64,000 bases of DNA from Gluconobacter potus (GTDB lineage: Bacteria > Pseudomonadota > Alphaproteobacteria > Acetobacterales > Acetobacteraceae). A program made the translations under genes and the position numbers. Position 1 is the stretch's first letter. Each line of letters begins with the position of its first letter. The stretch lies in the NCBI RefSeq assembly GCF_015244705.1, contig NZ_JABCQF010000001.1:496001-560000 (forward strand), in the 5' to 3' direction. The notes under the pieces were generated by a model. It made no database searches, was not told the origin of the DNA, and worked only from the letters and a program-made list of their open reading frames with translations. Below, in pieces: positions 6,559 through 14,969 of the stretch.

Positions 6559-7929
6559 TTATCCGATCCGGACAAGCTTGCGGTTGATGAATTCCTCGAT
6601 GCCGAGGAAGGACAGTTCCCGTCCGAAGCCGGAATTCTTGATCCCGCCGAAGGGGAGTTCCGGGGCGGCTGCGGTGGCCGTGTTGATGAAGACCATGCCG
6701 GTCTCGACCTGCTCGGCGACCTTTTCCGCACGCGCGATATCCCGTGAGAAAACCGCACCTCCAAGCCCGTAAGGCGAATCATTGGCCAGATCGATCGCGG
6801 CCTGCTCGGAGGCGACCTTGTGGACAACCGCCACCGGGCCGAAGATCTCCTGATAAAAGACCGGATTGTCCTTTGACACATCCGTCAGGATGGTCGGCTC
6901 CATGAAGAACCCCTTGCGGTCCATCCGCTTGCCGCCGGCCACAAGCGTCGCGCCGCCCTTGACCGCTTCCGCCGTCTGATCGAGCGCCAGTTCCATTGCC
7001 CGCAGACTGCTCATCGGACCATGGGTGGTGTCCCTGTCGAGCGGGTTCCCGATCCGGAAACGGGTGATGGCGGCTTTGAGCCCATCGAGAAAGGCATCGT
7101 AAACCTTTTCATGCACGATCATGCGCTTGGCCGCAGTGCAGACCTGTCCGTTATTGGCAAACCGTCCCCAGACGGCCCATTTCACGGCCAGATCAAGGTC
7201 GGCGTCGTCAAGCACGATGAACGCATCGCTGCCGCCCAGTTCCATCGTGTCCTTCTTGAGCGCAGCCCCCGCCTGGGCCGCCACGGCCTGACCGGCGCGT
7301 TCACTTCCCGTCAGTGCCACGCCACGGATACGCTCATCTTTGATGAGTTCTGCGGACTGGTCATTATCCAGAAAAATATTGGCATAGGCCCCGACGGGCG
7401 CGCCTGCGTCGTGAAACAGTTTCTCAAACGCCAGGGCGCATTGCGGCACGTTGGGGGCATGTTTGGCAATGACGACATTGCCCGCCATGAGATTGGGGCC
7501 CGCGACACGCGCCAGCTGGTAATACGGGAAATTCCATGGCTCGATACAGTAAATGATCCCAAGCGGCTGGTTGATGATCTTCGCCTGGCCGGTCTTCACC
7601 TTGAGAGGCGTGGGAGCAAGAAACTCTTCCGCGCCGTTTGCATAGAACGACAGGATATCAGCCGTAACGTCGATTTCCTCAAGCGCGTCGGGCAGGGCCT
7701 TGCCCATTTCCGTGGCGATCAGGCTGGCATGATGCTGCCGGTCCCGGCGCAGCAGATCAGCGGCCCTGGACACGATCTCCTTGCGTTGGGCAATGCTCCG
7801 CAGCTTCCAGTCCGTCTTCCAGACATGCTCGGCACGGTCCGTGATGTCCTTCATCTGCGCCGGCGTGTGCAGGTCAAAGCTGCGTTCGACGGTTTCCGTC
7901 GTTGGATTAAGAGTCTGATAGACGATCAT
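6559..7929 (-). CDS. aldehyde dehydrogenase, succinate-semialdehyde dehydrogenase type
   Basis: NAD(P)-dependent oxidation of an aldehyde to its acid in the cytoplasm (456 aa). Seen: the general-base motif ELGGSDAFIVLDDAD, the nucleophile in NNGQVCTAAKR, the cofactor-site GSERAGQ and the C-terminal motif PFGGIKNSGFGRELS. The start at 7929 (MIVYQTLNP) is supported by an AAGGAAAAG ribosome site; the upstream ATG would add 18 atypical residues. It is divergent from an HxlR regulator and close to a tautomerase, suggesting an aldehyde stress or carbonyl-degradation unit. It is a paralogue of the dehydrogenase at 27057-28448. The substrate is not proven. Confidence 0.9.
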   Translation of the reverse strand: MIVYQTLNPTTETVERSFDLHTPAQMKDITDRAEHVWKTDWKLRSIAQRKEIVSRAADLLRRDRQHHASLIATEMGKALPDALEEIDVTADILSFYANGAEEFLAPTPLKVKTGQAKIINQPLGIIYCIEPWNFPYYQLARVAGPNLMAGNVVIAKHAPNVPQCALAFEKLFHDAGAPVGAYANIFLDNDQSAELIKDERIRGVALTGSERAGQAVAAQAGAALKKDTMELGGSDAFIVLDDADLDLAVKWAVWGRFANNGQVCTAAKRMIVHEKVYDAFLDGLKAAITRFRIGNPLDRDTTHGPMSSLRAMELALDQTAEAVKGGATLVAGGKRMDRKGFFMEPTILTDVSKDNPVFYQEIFGPVAVVHKVASEQAAIDLANDSPYGLGGAVFSRDIARAEKVAEQVETGMVFINTATAAAPELPFGGIKNSGFGRELSFLGIEEFINRKLVRIG

Positions 7930-8130
7930 GTCGGCTTTTCCTTTCCATGAAATAACTGGAACTGTAGCCAGGCGCTTCTTCACTAATACGTGTGGTCAGG
8001 GCAAAGAAAGCAGGTGATCAGGCCGGGTTTAAAACAGGAAAATGTTCTCTGTCCTGTCATTCAGGATTGTCCCGTTGACTTTGCCGCGCAAGAACGCACA
8101 TAAACCGCCATTAGTGTCAGGAATGATACC

Positions 8131-8520
8131 ATGCCGCGAACACGTCACACGACCCTCAACTGTAGTCCGGGCTGCACAGTCGAAGCCACGCTCGAATTGT
8201 TCGGCGGGAAGTGGAAAGCCCTGATCCTGTATCATCTGTTCGAAGAACCGGTGCTGCGTTTCGGAGAATTCCGCCACCGCCTGCCCAATGTCACGCAGCG
8301 CATGCTGACCAACCAGCTCCGTGAACTGGAAGCGGACGGTCTCGTTTCCCGGACCGTGTTCCCGGTCGTCCCCCCGCATGTCGAATACCGTCTGACGGAT
8401 CTGGGAAAGACCCTGAAACCCGTCATCCAGGCCCTCAAGACATGGGGGGACCAGTATGCCCATTCCGCCGAAAGAGAAAAAAGACTGAAACAGGATCAGT
8501 CTGCGCAAATCACCGCATGA
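8131..8520 (+). CDS. HxlR-family winged-helix transcriptional regulator
   Basis: Compact MarR-like winged helix (129 aa). It shows the HxlR hallmarks: an N-terminal Cys near a CTVEATLELFGGKWKALIL segment (Cys19), the recognition part LPNVTQRMLTNQLRELEADG and the wing VEYRLTDLGKTL. HxlR-type proteins often sense aldehydes or quinones through that cysteine. It starts 201 bp from, and divergent to, the aldehyde dehydrogenase, and is followed by a tautomerase on the same strand, so it most likely controls both. The ribosome site AGGAATG supports the start. Confidence 0.9.
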   Translation: MPRTRHTTLNCSPGCTVEATLELFGGKWKALILYHLFEEPVLRFGEFRHRLPNVTQRMLTNQLRELEADGLVSRTVFPVVPPHVEYRLTDLGKTLKPVIQALKTWGDQYAHSAEREKRLKQDQSAQITA

Positions 8521-8664
8521 ACCGGTAGATTTCTGCGGCACCTTCCGGATGTAGTTCCCAAATAATCGTACCCGGGACGATCAGGATGAATTTACTTCCT
8601 GACCAAGCCGGTGCGCCGTCATTCTGGATTCCGGTTTTCATTGCCTGAAGACAGGAGACACCCC

Positions 8665-9072
8665 ATGCCTCTCATCCGCTTTGACCTGCTGGAAGGCCGT
8701 TCCGAAACGGAACTGGCCGCAATCCTCGATACGGCCCATCAGGCCGTCCTCGACGCGTTTCACGTGCCACCGCGTGACCGCTACCAGATTGTTTACGAAC
8801 ACAGGAAAAGCCGGGTGCGGATCGAGGATACGGGGCTGGGCATCCCCCGCACCGATGACGTCATGATCCTCTCGATTACGACGCGCCCGCGCAGCGTGGA
8901 GGAAAAGACTGCCTTCTTCCGTATCCTGACCGAAGCATTGTCCGAAAAATGCGGCATCGCCCCCAGCGACGTAATGGTGAATTACGTTGAAAACACGGAT
9001 GCCGACTGGTCTTTCGGCAACGGGGAGGCCCAGTTCCTGAACGGAAAGCTGGGCACTCCCAAGGAGTCCTGA
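8665..9072 (+). CDS. tautomerase-superfamily protein
   Basis: Member of the MIF/4-oxalocrotonate tautomerase superfamily (135 aa, longer two-unit type). The second residue is proline, which becomes the N-terminal catalytic Pro1 after Met removal. That fixes the start at 8665, preceded by AGGAG at 8653-8657, rather than the longer frame from 8611. It follows the HxlR regulator by 144 bp and ends just before a bidirectional terminator. The likely role is keto-enol isomerisation of a small carbonyl compound together with the adjacent dehydrogenase. The exact substrate is unknown. Confidence 0.85.
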   Translation: MPLIRFDLLEGRSETELAAILDTAHQAVLDAFHVPPRDRYQIVYEHRKSRVRIEDTGLGIPRTDDVMILSITTRPRSVEEKTAFFRILTEALSEKCGIAPSDVMVNYVENTDADWSFGNGEAQFLNGKLGTPKES

Positions 9073-9091
9073 CCGGAACGCGCTGATCCGT

Positions 9092-9120
9092 GATCCGGAC
9101 GGGGAAAACCCGTCCGGATC
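9092..9120. terminator. bidirectional terminator between the tautomerase and giant genes
   Basis: GATCCGGACGGG (9092-9103) and CCCGTCCGGATC (9109-9120) form a perfect 12-bp stem with loop GAAAA. It lies between two convergent genes, 20 bp after one stop and 8 bp from the other. Confidence 0.75.
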
Positions 9121-9128
9121 TGCTGGAT

Positions 9129-12100
9129 TCAGACGGCTTTCTGCAGGGCCGGCCTCTCGCTGAGGGCAAGTTCCAGCGCTGTGGTAACAGCCCGGCTGGA
9201 GTAGCCTTCGTCTGCAAAGGCCTGACCGGCTTCGACCAGTCCGGACAGGTCCGGGCTGTTGTGCAGGGCCACAATCTGTGCGGCCAGAGCCGCCGCATCC
9301 CCCTGCACGAGGCCCTCAAGCGCACCCGGAAGGCCGAGCCCTTCGGCTGCGACCGGCGTCATGACGCAGGGCAGGCCGGAGGCGAGACTTTCAACCACCT
9401 TGCCCTTGATGCCCGCCCCGAAACGCAGCGGAGCGACGCTCAGGCGATGGGCCGCCAGAACCATGCCGAGATCCTGCGCATGTCCAAGAACCCGGATGCG
9501 GTCATCCGTGAGCGCATGGAGGCTCTCGGGCATGTCCGCTCCGACCAGCGTGCAGCAGATGGTCGGATCAGCCGCCCAGACGGCCGGCATGATCTCGTCC
9601 ACCAGCCAGCGGGCCGCATCGGCGTTGGGCGCATGGGCATAATTACCCACGAACACCACGCCATCGCGACGGACGGAAGAACCACTCTGCGCAGGAATGG
9701 CCCAGGGCACAACATGCACATTCGCCTGCGGCAGATCCTTGCGAAGCTGTGCGGCCTCGGCTTCGGAATGCGTCAGGACAGCATCCGCCTGAAGGGCCGC
9801 CCTGTATTCGGCAACACGGATCTGATTGGCCTGCGCCATCAGTTCGGGCCGTCCCTGAACGGCGGCCTGACGGGCAAGACGCAGGAAGTGCAGATCCGCG
9901 ACGCTGTACAGCACGCGGGCCCTGCGCTGGTTGCGGCGCACCAGCGCCATGTAGCGCGTCGCGATGTCCTCGCGATGCAGATACACGACGTCGAAGCTGT
10001 TGGCCTGACGCCGCAGCACGTCTTCCACCGACGCAAAGAACGGCTGCCCGAGGACGGTGACGCCGGGCAGCGTGTCCAGTGGGAACACCCGGTCCATCTG
10101 GTCTGCGGCGACGAAGCAGACGTCGTAGCCGAGTGCTTCAAGAGCCGCCATATGCGACAGGATGGCCTGTGATCCGGCATCGCGTTTCGCGTCCGGATGC
10201 TGCCCGTCGATGACCAGCGCCCGTTTACGCGTGACAGAGCCTTTCGCGGACAGCCCACGGCGACGCAGGGCCGCATCGAACGTGGCCGTCGCCGTGCCAC
10301 TCGCGGCATCCGAGCGCCCCTGACGGAGCTTTTCCACCTGTGCCAGCAGGAAGGACAGGACCTGATCGCCGTCCTGATCCTCCGCAGCAGCAGCCACGGC
10401 GCGCGCGACACTGCGGGTCATGTCGGCGTCGAAAGCGTTCGCCGGTTCGATGACCTGCGGTTCGCCAAGAAGCGCACCGTCAGAACTGCGCCGGACTTCC
10501 AGAACATGGCGCGTCATGGGCGACAGGCCCCCAGGCAGCAGGACATCGAAGCCGCACAGCACCGGCCGCCCGGTGCGCGCCACGTCCGGACGACGCCCGT
10601 TGGCGACGACCGAAGCAAGAACGGCACCGTTATCAACGATCTGCAGCGTCACGGCCTCATCGGGCGTGGCCGGGTTGCAGACCCAGCCTGCGATGCGGTT
10701 GCGCGTTGCAATATCGATGCAGCCCTCCAGCGGTGCGGCGGGGACGGTCGCGACAATGGCCTGGCGCGGCTGCTGCGCGGCCTGATCCATCATCCAGGGG
10801 CAATGGCCGAGCACGGCATGATCATCGGCGCGGCGGATTTCCAGAACGTGACGTTCCACAGCGGACAGGCCACCCGGAATGTCGAAATGAAAACCGCAGG
10901 CACTGCCGACATCGTCCCGCATGCGATCGGCCAGAACCTCGCCCAGAACCACACCGTTATCGACGATCTGCAGCCGCACGAGCCGGTCACTACCGGGCAC
11001 GCGGGCCCAGCCCCCGACATGGCTGTGGGTGGCGACGTCCAGATACCCTTCAAGCGGCGCCAATGCCGTACTTTTTCGGGCAGAAGGGTTCAGGCGGTTG
11101 CGGATGGCCTCAAGCTGTGCGCCTTCCTCGACGCGCGGCGCACAGTAGCGGGCTGCCACCGTACCGGCATCCGGATAAAGGACGTCATATTCGCAGGCAT
11201 TGTGGAACATGCCGCGCGAATGATCGTCCACGAAGGTTTCGGACTGCGTGCCGTTGGCGATGATGATGTCGTGCTGTTCCAGCTCGACATGGAAATAGGC
11301 CACTTCATCCATGCGCTCGGCCTGCACGATGGTGCTGCCATTGACCAGCAGGACAGCCGGAACCAGCACGCCATCCAGATACATCGCATGCAGCGGCGAA
11401 ACCGACAGATCCTGATGCGGCAGACCATGCCCGAGTGATCCCCGACGGAACACGACCGGCAGGATATCGCGGTTGCCGTTCGCGAACGTGCCGGAATAGC
11501 TGCGGTGGCCAATCCAGCGGATCGGGCGCAGACCATTGGTGGTGGTCTGGACCAGGTCGCCGATCTGCAGCGTCTCGACAGGCACTTCGCCACGATCCGT
11601 AAGGATCAGCGTCCCCCGGCAATAGCAGGGCGTGCCTTCCGCCAGCAGCATCGTACCACCGGACCCATCGGCGGCCAGGCTGAAGAAATCGGCGTCATAC
11701 GAACCGTCGAAGCTGATCGCATAGGTGCTGCTTCTGCTCGTGACAGTGAGTGTTGACGCATCCGTCAGGGTCGCGGTGGCATCGCTGGACCAGGCCATCT
11801 CCGGCAGATCGATCTTTGCTCCGCTGGCAAGAGTGATGCCGCTGGCAGTGCTACCCGCATACAGGGCAAGGCGGCTGCCATCCCCGACCGTGATCCCGGA
11901 GGCCGTGCTGCCGCTGTGAACGGCGGCAGTCTGCCCGGAAGTCAGGCTGACATTCGACAGGGCCGCACCGTTCGTTGCGCTGTAATCCGTCATTTCCAGC
12001 AGGGTAACGGACGGATCATGATCGGACTCGCCCGTCAGCGACCCCGTGTTGACGTGGATCGTCTCGAACTTCCCGGCGCTGGCAAAAGCCGAACTGCCGA

Positions 12101-14348
12101 TCGTGTGATCCAGCGATTCCGCATTGCCTTCAAAGATATAGGTGTAGCGGTTGGACGGATCTTCCGTGGTGCTCATGTCCGTCAGGCCGGCATTGGCATA
12201 GACCTGCTGGGCGTCGCTCCATTCGGTGTCGTTGAAATCGCCGAGGATGCCCACCTTGGCGGTCGGATCACTGGTCAGCAGTCCGTTGACGTAGTTCGTG
12301 ATGTACTGCGCCTGCGCGATGCGGTTGTTGACCGTATCCGTCGTGCCGCCATGGTTCACGGGCGGCTGCGTCGAACCATAAAGCTCGCTGCTGCCAGCCT
12401 GTGAGGACAGATGCACGTTGACGAGCGTGACCGACTGGCCATTGAACTCGAACGTGCCGACCAGCGGCAGACGGGTGTTCTTGAACGTGCCGCTGGCCAG
12501 TTCCTCGTCACCAATGGTCGTGACAGGCGCGGCAAGGGTGACGCGCTCGGGATTGTACAGAAAGACGCTGCGGATATTGCCGCCCGAAACGCCGCCCGAG
12601 GCATTGTTGGTCGGGTCCACCTCCGCCCAGGAATAGGTCGGGCCACCCGCATCCGCGATGGCCTTGACGATGGCCGCCAGGTTCTGTTCCGCGCTGACGG
12701 TGCCGTCATTGGTCGTGCCGCTGTCGTCCTGGATTTCCTGAAGCGCCAGCACGTCCGGGCTGTCGAGATTGTTGACGATGATCTGCGCGACCTGCTTCAG
12801 ACGGTCGGCATTCGCAGGGTCCAGCGCGTTGAAGTTCTCAATGTTGTAGTCACTGACCAGCAGGTTCTGGTCGTCCTTGTGCAGGGACGTGACCGGCGCT
12901 GGCGTGTCGGTATGCAGAACGGTGACCTGCGTGGTCGGGACCAGCTCATAGACGCCATTATAATAGGTCAGCACACCCGTGATATCGCCGAGCTTGTCCC
13001 CGACTTCCGCACTGATGGCAGACCCCGGCGTGACACCGCTGTCATAATAAAGCTCGATCCGCTGCGTATTGACGCTGTCGGCCGTTTCCTGAAGCGCGCC
13101 GGTTGGCGTCAGCAGACCATCGCCACCATCGGGCACGACCCAGGTCGCGTTCGAGGCCGTGGCACCGACGGCCACGGCATCATGGATCGTGATGACCTGA
13201 CCAATCAGGTTGCGGTAGAAATCGAGCGCATTGGTGTCGGGGCTGAGAGAGGCTGTGCTTTTGTTCAGATCGATCGCCTGCGTCAGATCGCCCAGATAGG
13301 ACGCCGCCGGAACCGTCAGACCGCCCTGACCAACAACCGTCGGCGTCACGTTCACATAGGCCGCGCCGGTGTCGGTGTAGGAGACAAGGTTGATTTCCGG
13401 CAGGGTGAGGGACTTGCTCCATGATGTGCCGGAATAGTTCGTGACCGTTCCCGTAACGGACACGGTCTCGCCCACCGTCGGCAGCGTCGCCGTCTTGCCC
13501 GCATAGATGAAGATGCCCGCACTGCCGATCGTGTTCTTGTCGGCATTCGTCTGCTGGATCCAGAAACCGATGCTGCCATTCGTGTCCACACCCGTCACAA
13601 CACCCGTGGTCATGACGGAGGTGTTGGCATACGGGCTGTAATAGCCGGTGCCGTTGATCTGCTGGATCGTCAGGTCCTGCGGCGTCGTATCACTGCCCGA
13701 GCCGGAGCCGCTTCCCCCAGTGTCACTTCCGCCCGTATCCGAACTGCCCGATCCACCAGTGCTGTCCCCCGAAGAGGTACCGTCATTCGCCGCCCCCGGC
13801 GTGACCAGAACCTTGCCTGCCGCGGCAACGGTGCCATAGCCGTCGATCCCGGCGAGGGACGGGTCATCCGCAACCCAGTCCGAGGTGCTGTCCGTATCCG
13901 TCCCGTCGGGGATGCGCGAGGCGCCGTTGATGATCGAACCCGTCAGGACAGGCGCGCCGGCATAGGTCGGATCGCCCTTGCCGCCATCGGACACGGCGAT
14001 CGTGTCCCCGATTTCGGACCAGGGGGTGGATGTGAACGTCCCCGCATTGGCCGTATCGAGGTCATCGCCGACCTTTCCGGTGAAATCCTTGACGAGAAGA
14101 ACAGTCTGCGTGCCGTTCTGCAGCGTGTTCGTCTGGAAAGGCGTGACCCAGTAACCGGCGCTGTTCGTAACGCCCAGTGTAAAGACATTGTCGATCTTGC
14201 CCGCCGCCGTGCCGTCACCATCGACGACAATCAGGGACCAGGCGCTGTAATCCGTGCTGGCGTCGCCCTTTACTTCAATAAATTCGTCAGGATCACCGGC
14301 TACACTTGGGTTGAACATGAACTCATTTATGAGAAGCTTTGACGCCAT
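9129..14348 (-). CDS. 1739-aa fusion: lamin-tail, EEP nuclease, AIDA-like, Hint and glycosyltransferase
   Basis: Very large multidomain protein. Order seen: lamin-tail-like beta domain (1-190, IEVKGDASTDYSAWSLIVV); Ser/Gly linker (191-222); OB-like region of ExeM/NucH-type nucleases (225-480); endonuclease/exonuclease/phosphatase domain (495-790) with Glu538, His646, GDFND (703-707) and Asp776-His777; AIDA-like repeats containing GSTASGIT (812-849); Hint_2 domain (905-1055) with Cys908/Cys910, His987 and His1049-Asn1050; two copies of a beta domain (1096-1185 and 1204-1295); and a GT4-type glycosyltransferase (about 1370-1739) with Glu1653 in KVVESLASG. No signal peptide or membrane segment is visible, odd for an ExeM-like nuclease. 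A Hint reaction could separate or anchor the parts. Fusion with a glycosyltransferase is unusual; the reading frame is intact throughout. Confidence 0.85.
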   Translation of the reverse strand: MASKLLINEFMFNPSVAGDPDEFIEVKGDASTDYSAWSLIVVDGDGTAAGKIDNVFTLGVTNSAGYWVTPFQTNTLQNGTQTVLLVKDFTGKVGDDLDTANAGTFTSTPWSEIGDTIAVSDGGKGDPTYAGAPVLTGSIINGASRIPDGTDTDSTSDWVADDPSLAGIDGYGTVAAAGKVLVTPGAANDGTSSGDSTGGSGSSDTGGSDTGGSGSGSGSDTTPQDLTIQQINGTGYYSPYANTSVMTTGVVTGVDTNGSIGFWIQQTNADKNTIGSAGIFIYAGKTATLPTVGETVSVTGTVTNYSGTSWSKSLTLPEINLVSYTDTGAAYVNVTPTVVGQGGLTVPAASYLGDLTQAIDLNKSTASLSPDTNALDFYRNLIGQVITIHDAVAVGATASNATWVVPDGGDGLLTPTGALQETADSVNTQRIELYYDSGVTPGSAISAEVGDKLGDITGVLTYYNGVYELVPTTQVTVLHTDTPAPVTSLHKDDQNLLVSDYNIENFNALDPANADRLKQVAQIIVNNLDSPDVLALQEIQDDSGTTNDGTVSAEQNLAAIVKAIADAGGPTYSWAEVDPTNNASGGVSGGNIRSVFLYNPERVTLAAPVTTIGDEELASGTFKNTRLPLVGTFEFNGQSVTLVNVHLSSQAGSSELYGSTQPPVNHGGTTDTVNNRIAQAQYITNYVNGLLTSDPTAKVGILGDFNDTEWSDAQQVYANAGLTDMSTTEDPSNRYTYIFEGNAESLDHTIGSSAFASAGKFETIHVNTGSLTGESDHDPSVTLLEMTDYSATNGAALSNVSLTSGQTAAVHSGSTASGITVGDGSRLALYAGSTASGITLASGAKIDLPEMAWSSDATATLTDASTLTVTSRSSTYAISFDGSYDADFFSLAADGSGGTMLLAEGTPCYCRGTLILTDRGEVPVETLQIGDLVQTTTNGLRPIRWIGHRSYSGTFANGNRDILPVVFRRGSLGHGLPHQDLSVSPLHAMYLDGVLVPAVLLVNGSTIVQAERMDEVAYFHVELEQHDIIIANGTQSETFVDDHSRGMFHNACEYDVLYPDAGTVAARYCAPRVEEGAQLEAIRNRLNPSARKSTALAPLEGYLDVATHSHVGGWARVPGSDRLVRLQIVDNGVVLGEVLADRMRDDVGSACGFHFDIPGGLSAVERHVLEIRRADDHAVLGHCPWMMDQAAQQPRQAIVATVPAAPLEGCIDIATRNRIAGWVCNPATPDEAVTLQIVDNGAVLASVVANGRRPDVARTGRPVLCGFDVLLPGGLSPMTRHVLEVRRSSDGALLGEPQVIEPANAFDADMTRSVARAVAAAAEDQDGDQVLSFLLAQVEKLRQGRSDAASGTATATFDAALRRRGLSAKGSVTRKRALVIDGQHPDAKRDAGSQAILSHMAALEALGYDVCFVAADQMDRVFPLDTLPGVTVLGQPFFASVEDVLRRQANSFDVVYLHREDIATRYMALVRRNQRRARVLYSVADLHFLRLARQAAVQGRPELMAQANQIRVAEYRAALQADAVLTHSEAEAAQLRKDLPQANVHVVPWAIPAQSGSSVRRDGVVFVGNYAHAPNADAARWLVDEIMPAVWAADPTICCTLVGADMPESLHALTDDRIRVLGHAQDLGMVLAAHRLSVAPLRFGAGIKGKVVESLASGLPCVMTPVAAEGLGLPGALEGLVQGDAAALAAQIVALHNSPDLSGLVEAGQAFADEGYSSRAVTTALELALSERPALQKAV

Positions 14349-14648
14349 TGCACATCATCCTGACGAAAGGGGTTTTCCGTAAGTGTTACTAAACGGTAAA
14401 CGCCTATTCGGAGGAATGTGAAGTAAAGAGTCAATATGTTTCATTTAAAATACGAAAGGAATCACATAACCTTCATTATGTAACTTTGTATTTCAAATAT
14501 ATGATCCTGTGTGTCACGTTCCGGCATGGTTTCTGACGCCGGGACATCTGTTGCCGTAAAGCTGTGTCATTGTTCGTTGCTGTGCCAACGGTTCATGTCG
14601 GTTATGACAGACGCCCCGTATCAGCCCCGGTCCGGGAAGGAGCAGCGT
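14349..14648. other. AT-rich divergent promoter region
   Basis: A 300-bp intergenic region between the giant fusion gene (minus) and the lipoprotein gene (plus). The part from 14390 to 14510 is markedly AT-rich and holds a dyad at 14464-14481. No credible gene is present; the upstream extension of the lipoprotein frame from 14511 lacks support. Confidence 0.5.
14464..14481. promoter_or_regulatory. dyad ACATAA-N6-TTATGT
   Basis: A perfect 6-bp inverted repeat with a 6-bp spacer in the AT-rich divergent region, about 115 bp upstream of the giant fusion gene. It is a possible operator; no regulator is assigned. Confidence 0.3.
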
Positions 14649-14948
14649 GTGACACAGCGGATTTTTGTCGTGATGATTCTGGCAGGTCTGGCGGGATGTT
14701 CCCATCCGCGCCCGCAACCGGCCGACAGCCGCTCGGCGCTGCTGCGCCCCCTCGCGACCAGCGGTTCGGACAACCAGAAAGACACCACCAGGTCGGATCA
14801 CAAAATCCATGGCGCCGTCAGCGTCGGAACAGGTTTCGGCGGCGGGGGAAATTACGGCCTTGGCCCCCAGTCCGGCTTGCAGTCCGGTCTGGGGACCATG
14901 ACCGGAACCGGTACAAGCGGAATGGGGCTGACGCCGGAAGGCTGGTAA
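14649..14948 (+). CDS. small glycine-rich lipoprotein (99 aa)
   Basis: Probable outer-membrane lipoprotein. The GTG at 14649 is preceded by GGAAGGAG at ideal spacing and gives a short lipoprotein signal peptide with lipobox LAGC (Cys at about residue 16). The mature part is short, polar and becomes Gly-rich (GTGFGGGGNYGLG, then repeated SGLQSGLG), suggesting an unstructured surface or matrix tail. The longer frame from 14511 would destroy the signal peptide and is not favoured. No catalytic function is visible. It is divergent from the giant fusion gene, so the two could share regulation. Confidence 0.7.
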   Translation: MTQRIFVVMILAGLAGCSHPRPQPADSRSALLRPLATSGSDNQKDTTRSDHKIHGAVSVGTGFGGGGNYGLGPQSGLQSGLGTMTGTGTSGMGLTPEGW

Positions 14949-14969
14949 AGCCCCCGGCGTTGCGCGCCC

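Noticed and set aside
10197-11438. Plus-strand frame (413 aa) opposite the giant fusion gene
   Set aside because: Antisense shadow in a region where the minus strand carries Hint and duplicated beta domains.
14464-14481. Fifth member of the LysR palindrome family upstream of the giant gene
   Set aside because: It shares ATAACCT, but the second half and spacing differ (dyad ACATAA-N6-TTATGT), so it was not grouped with the T-N11-A boxes.
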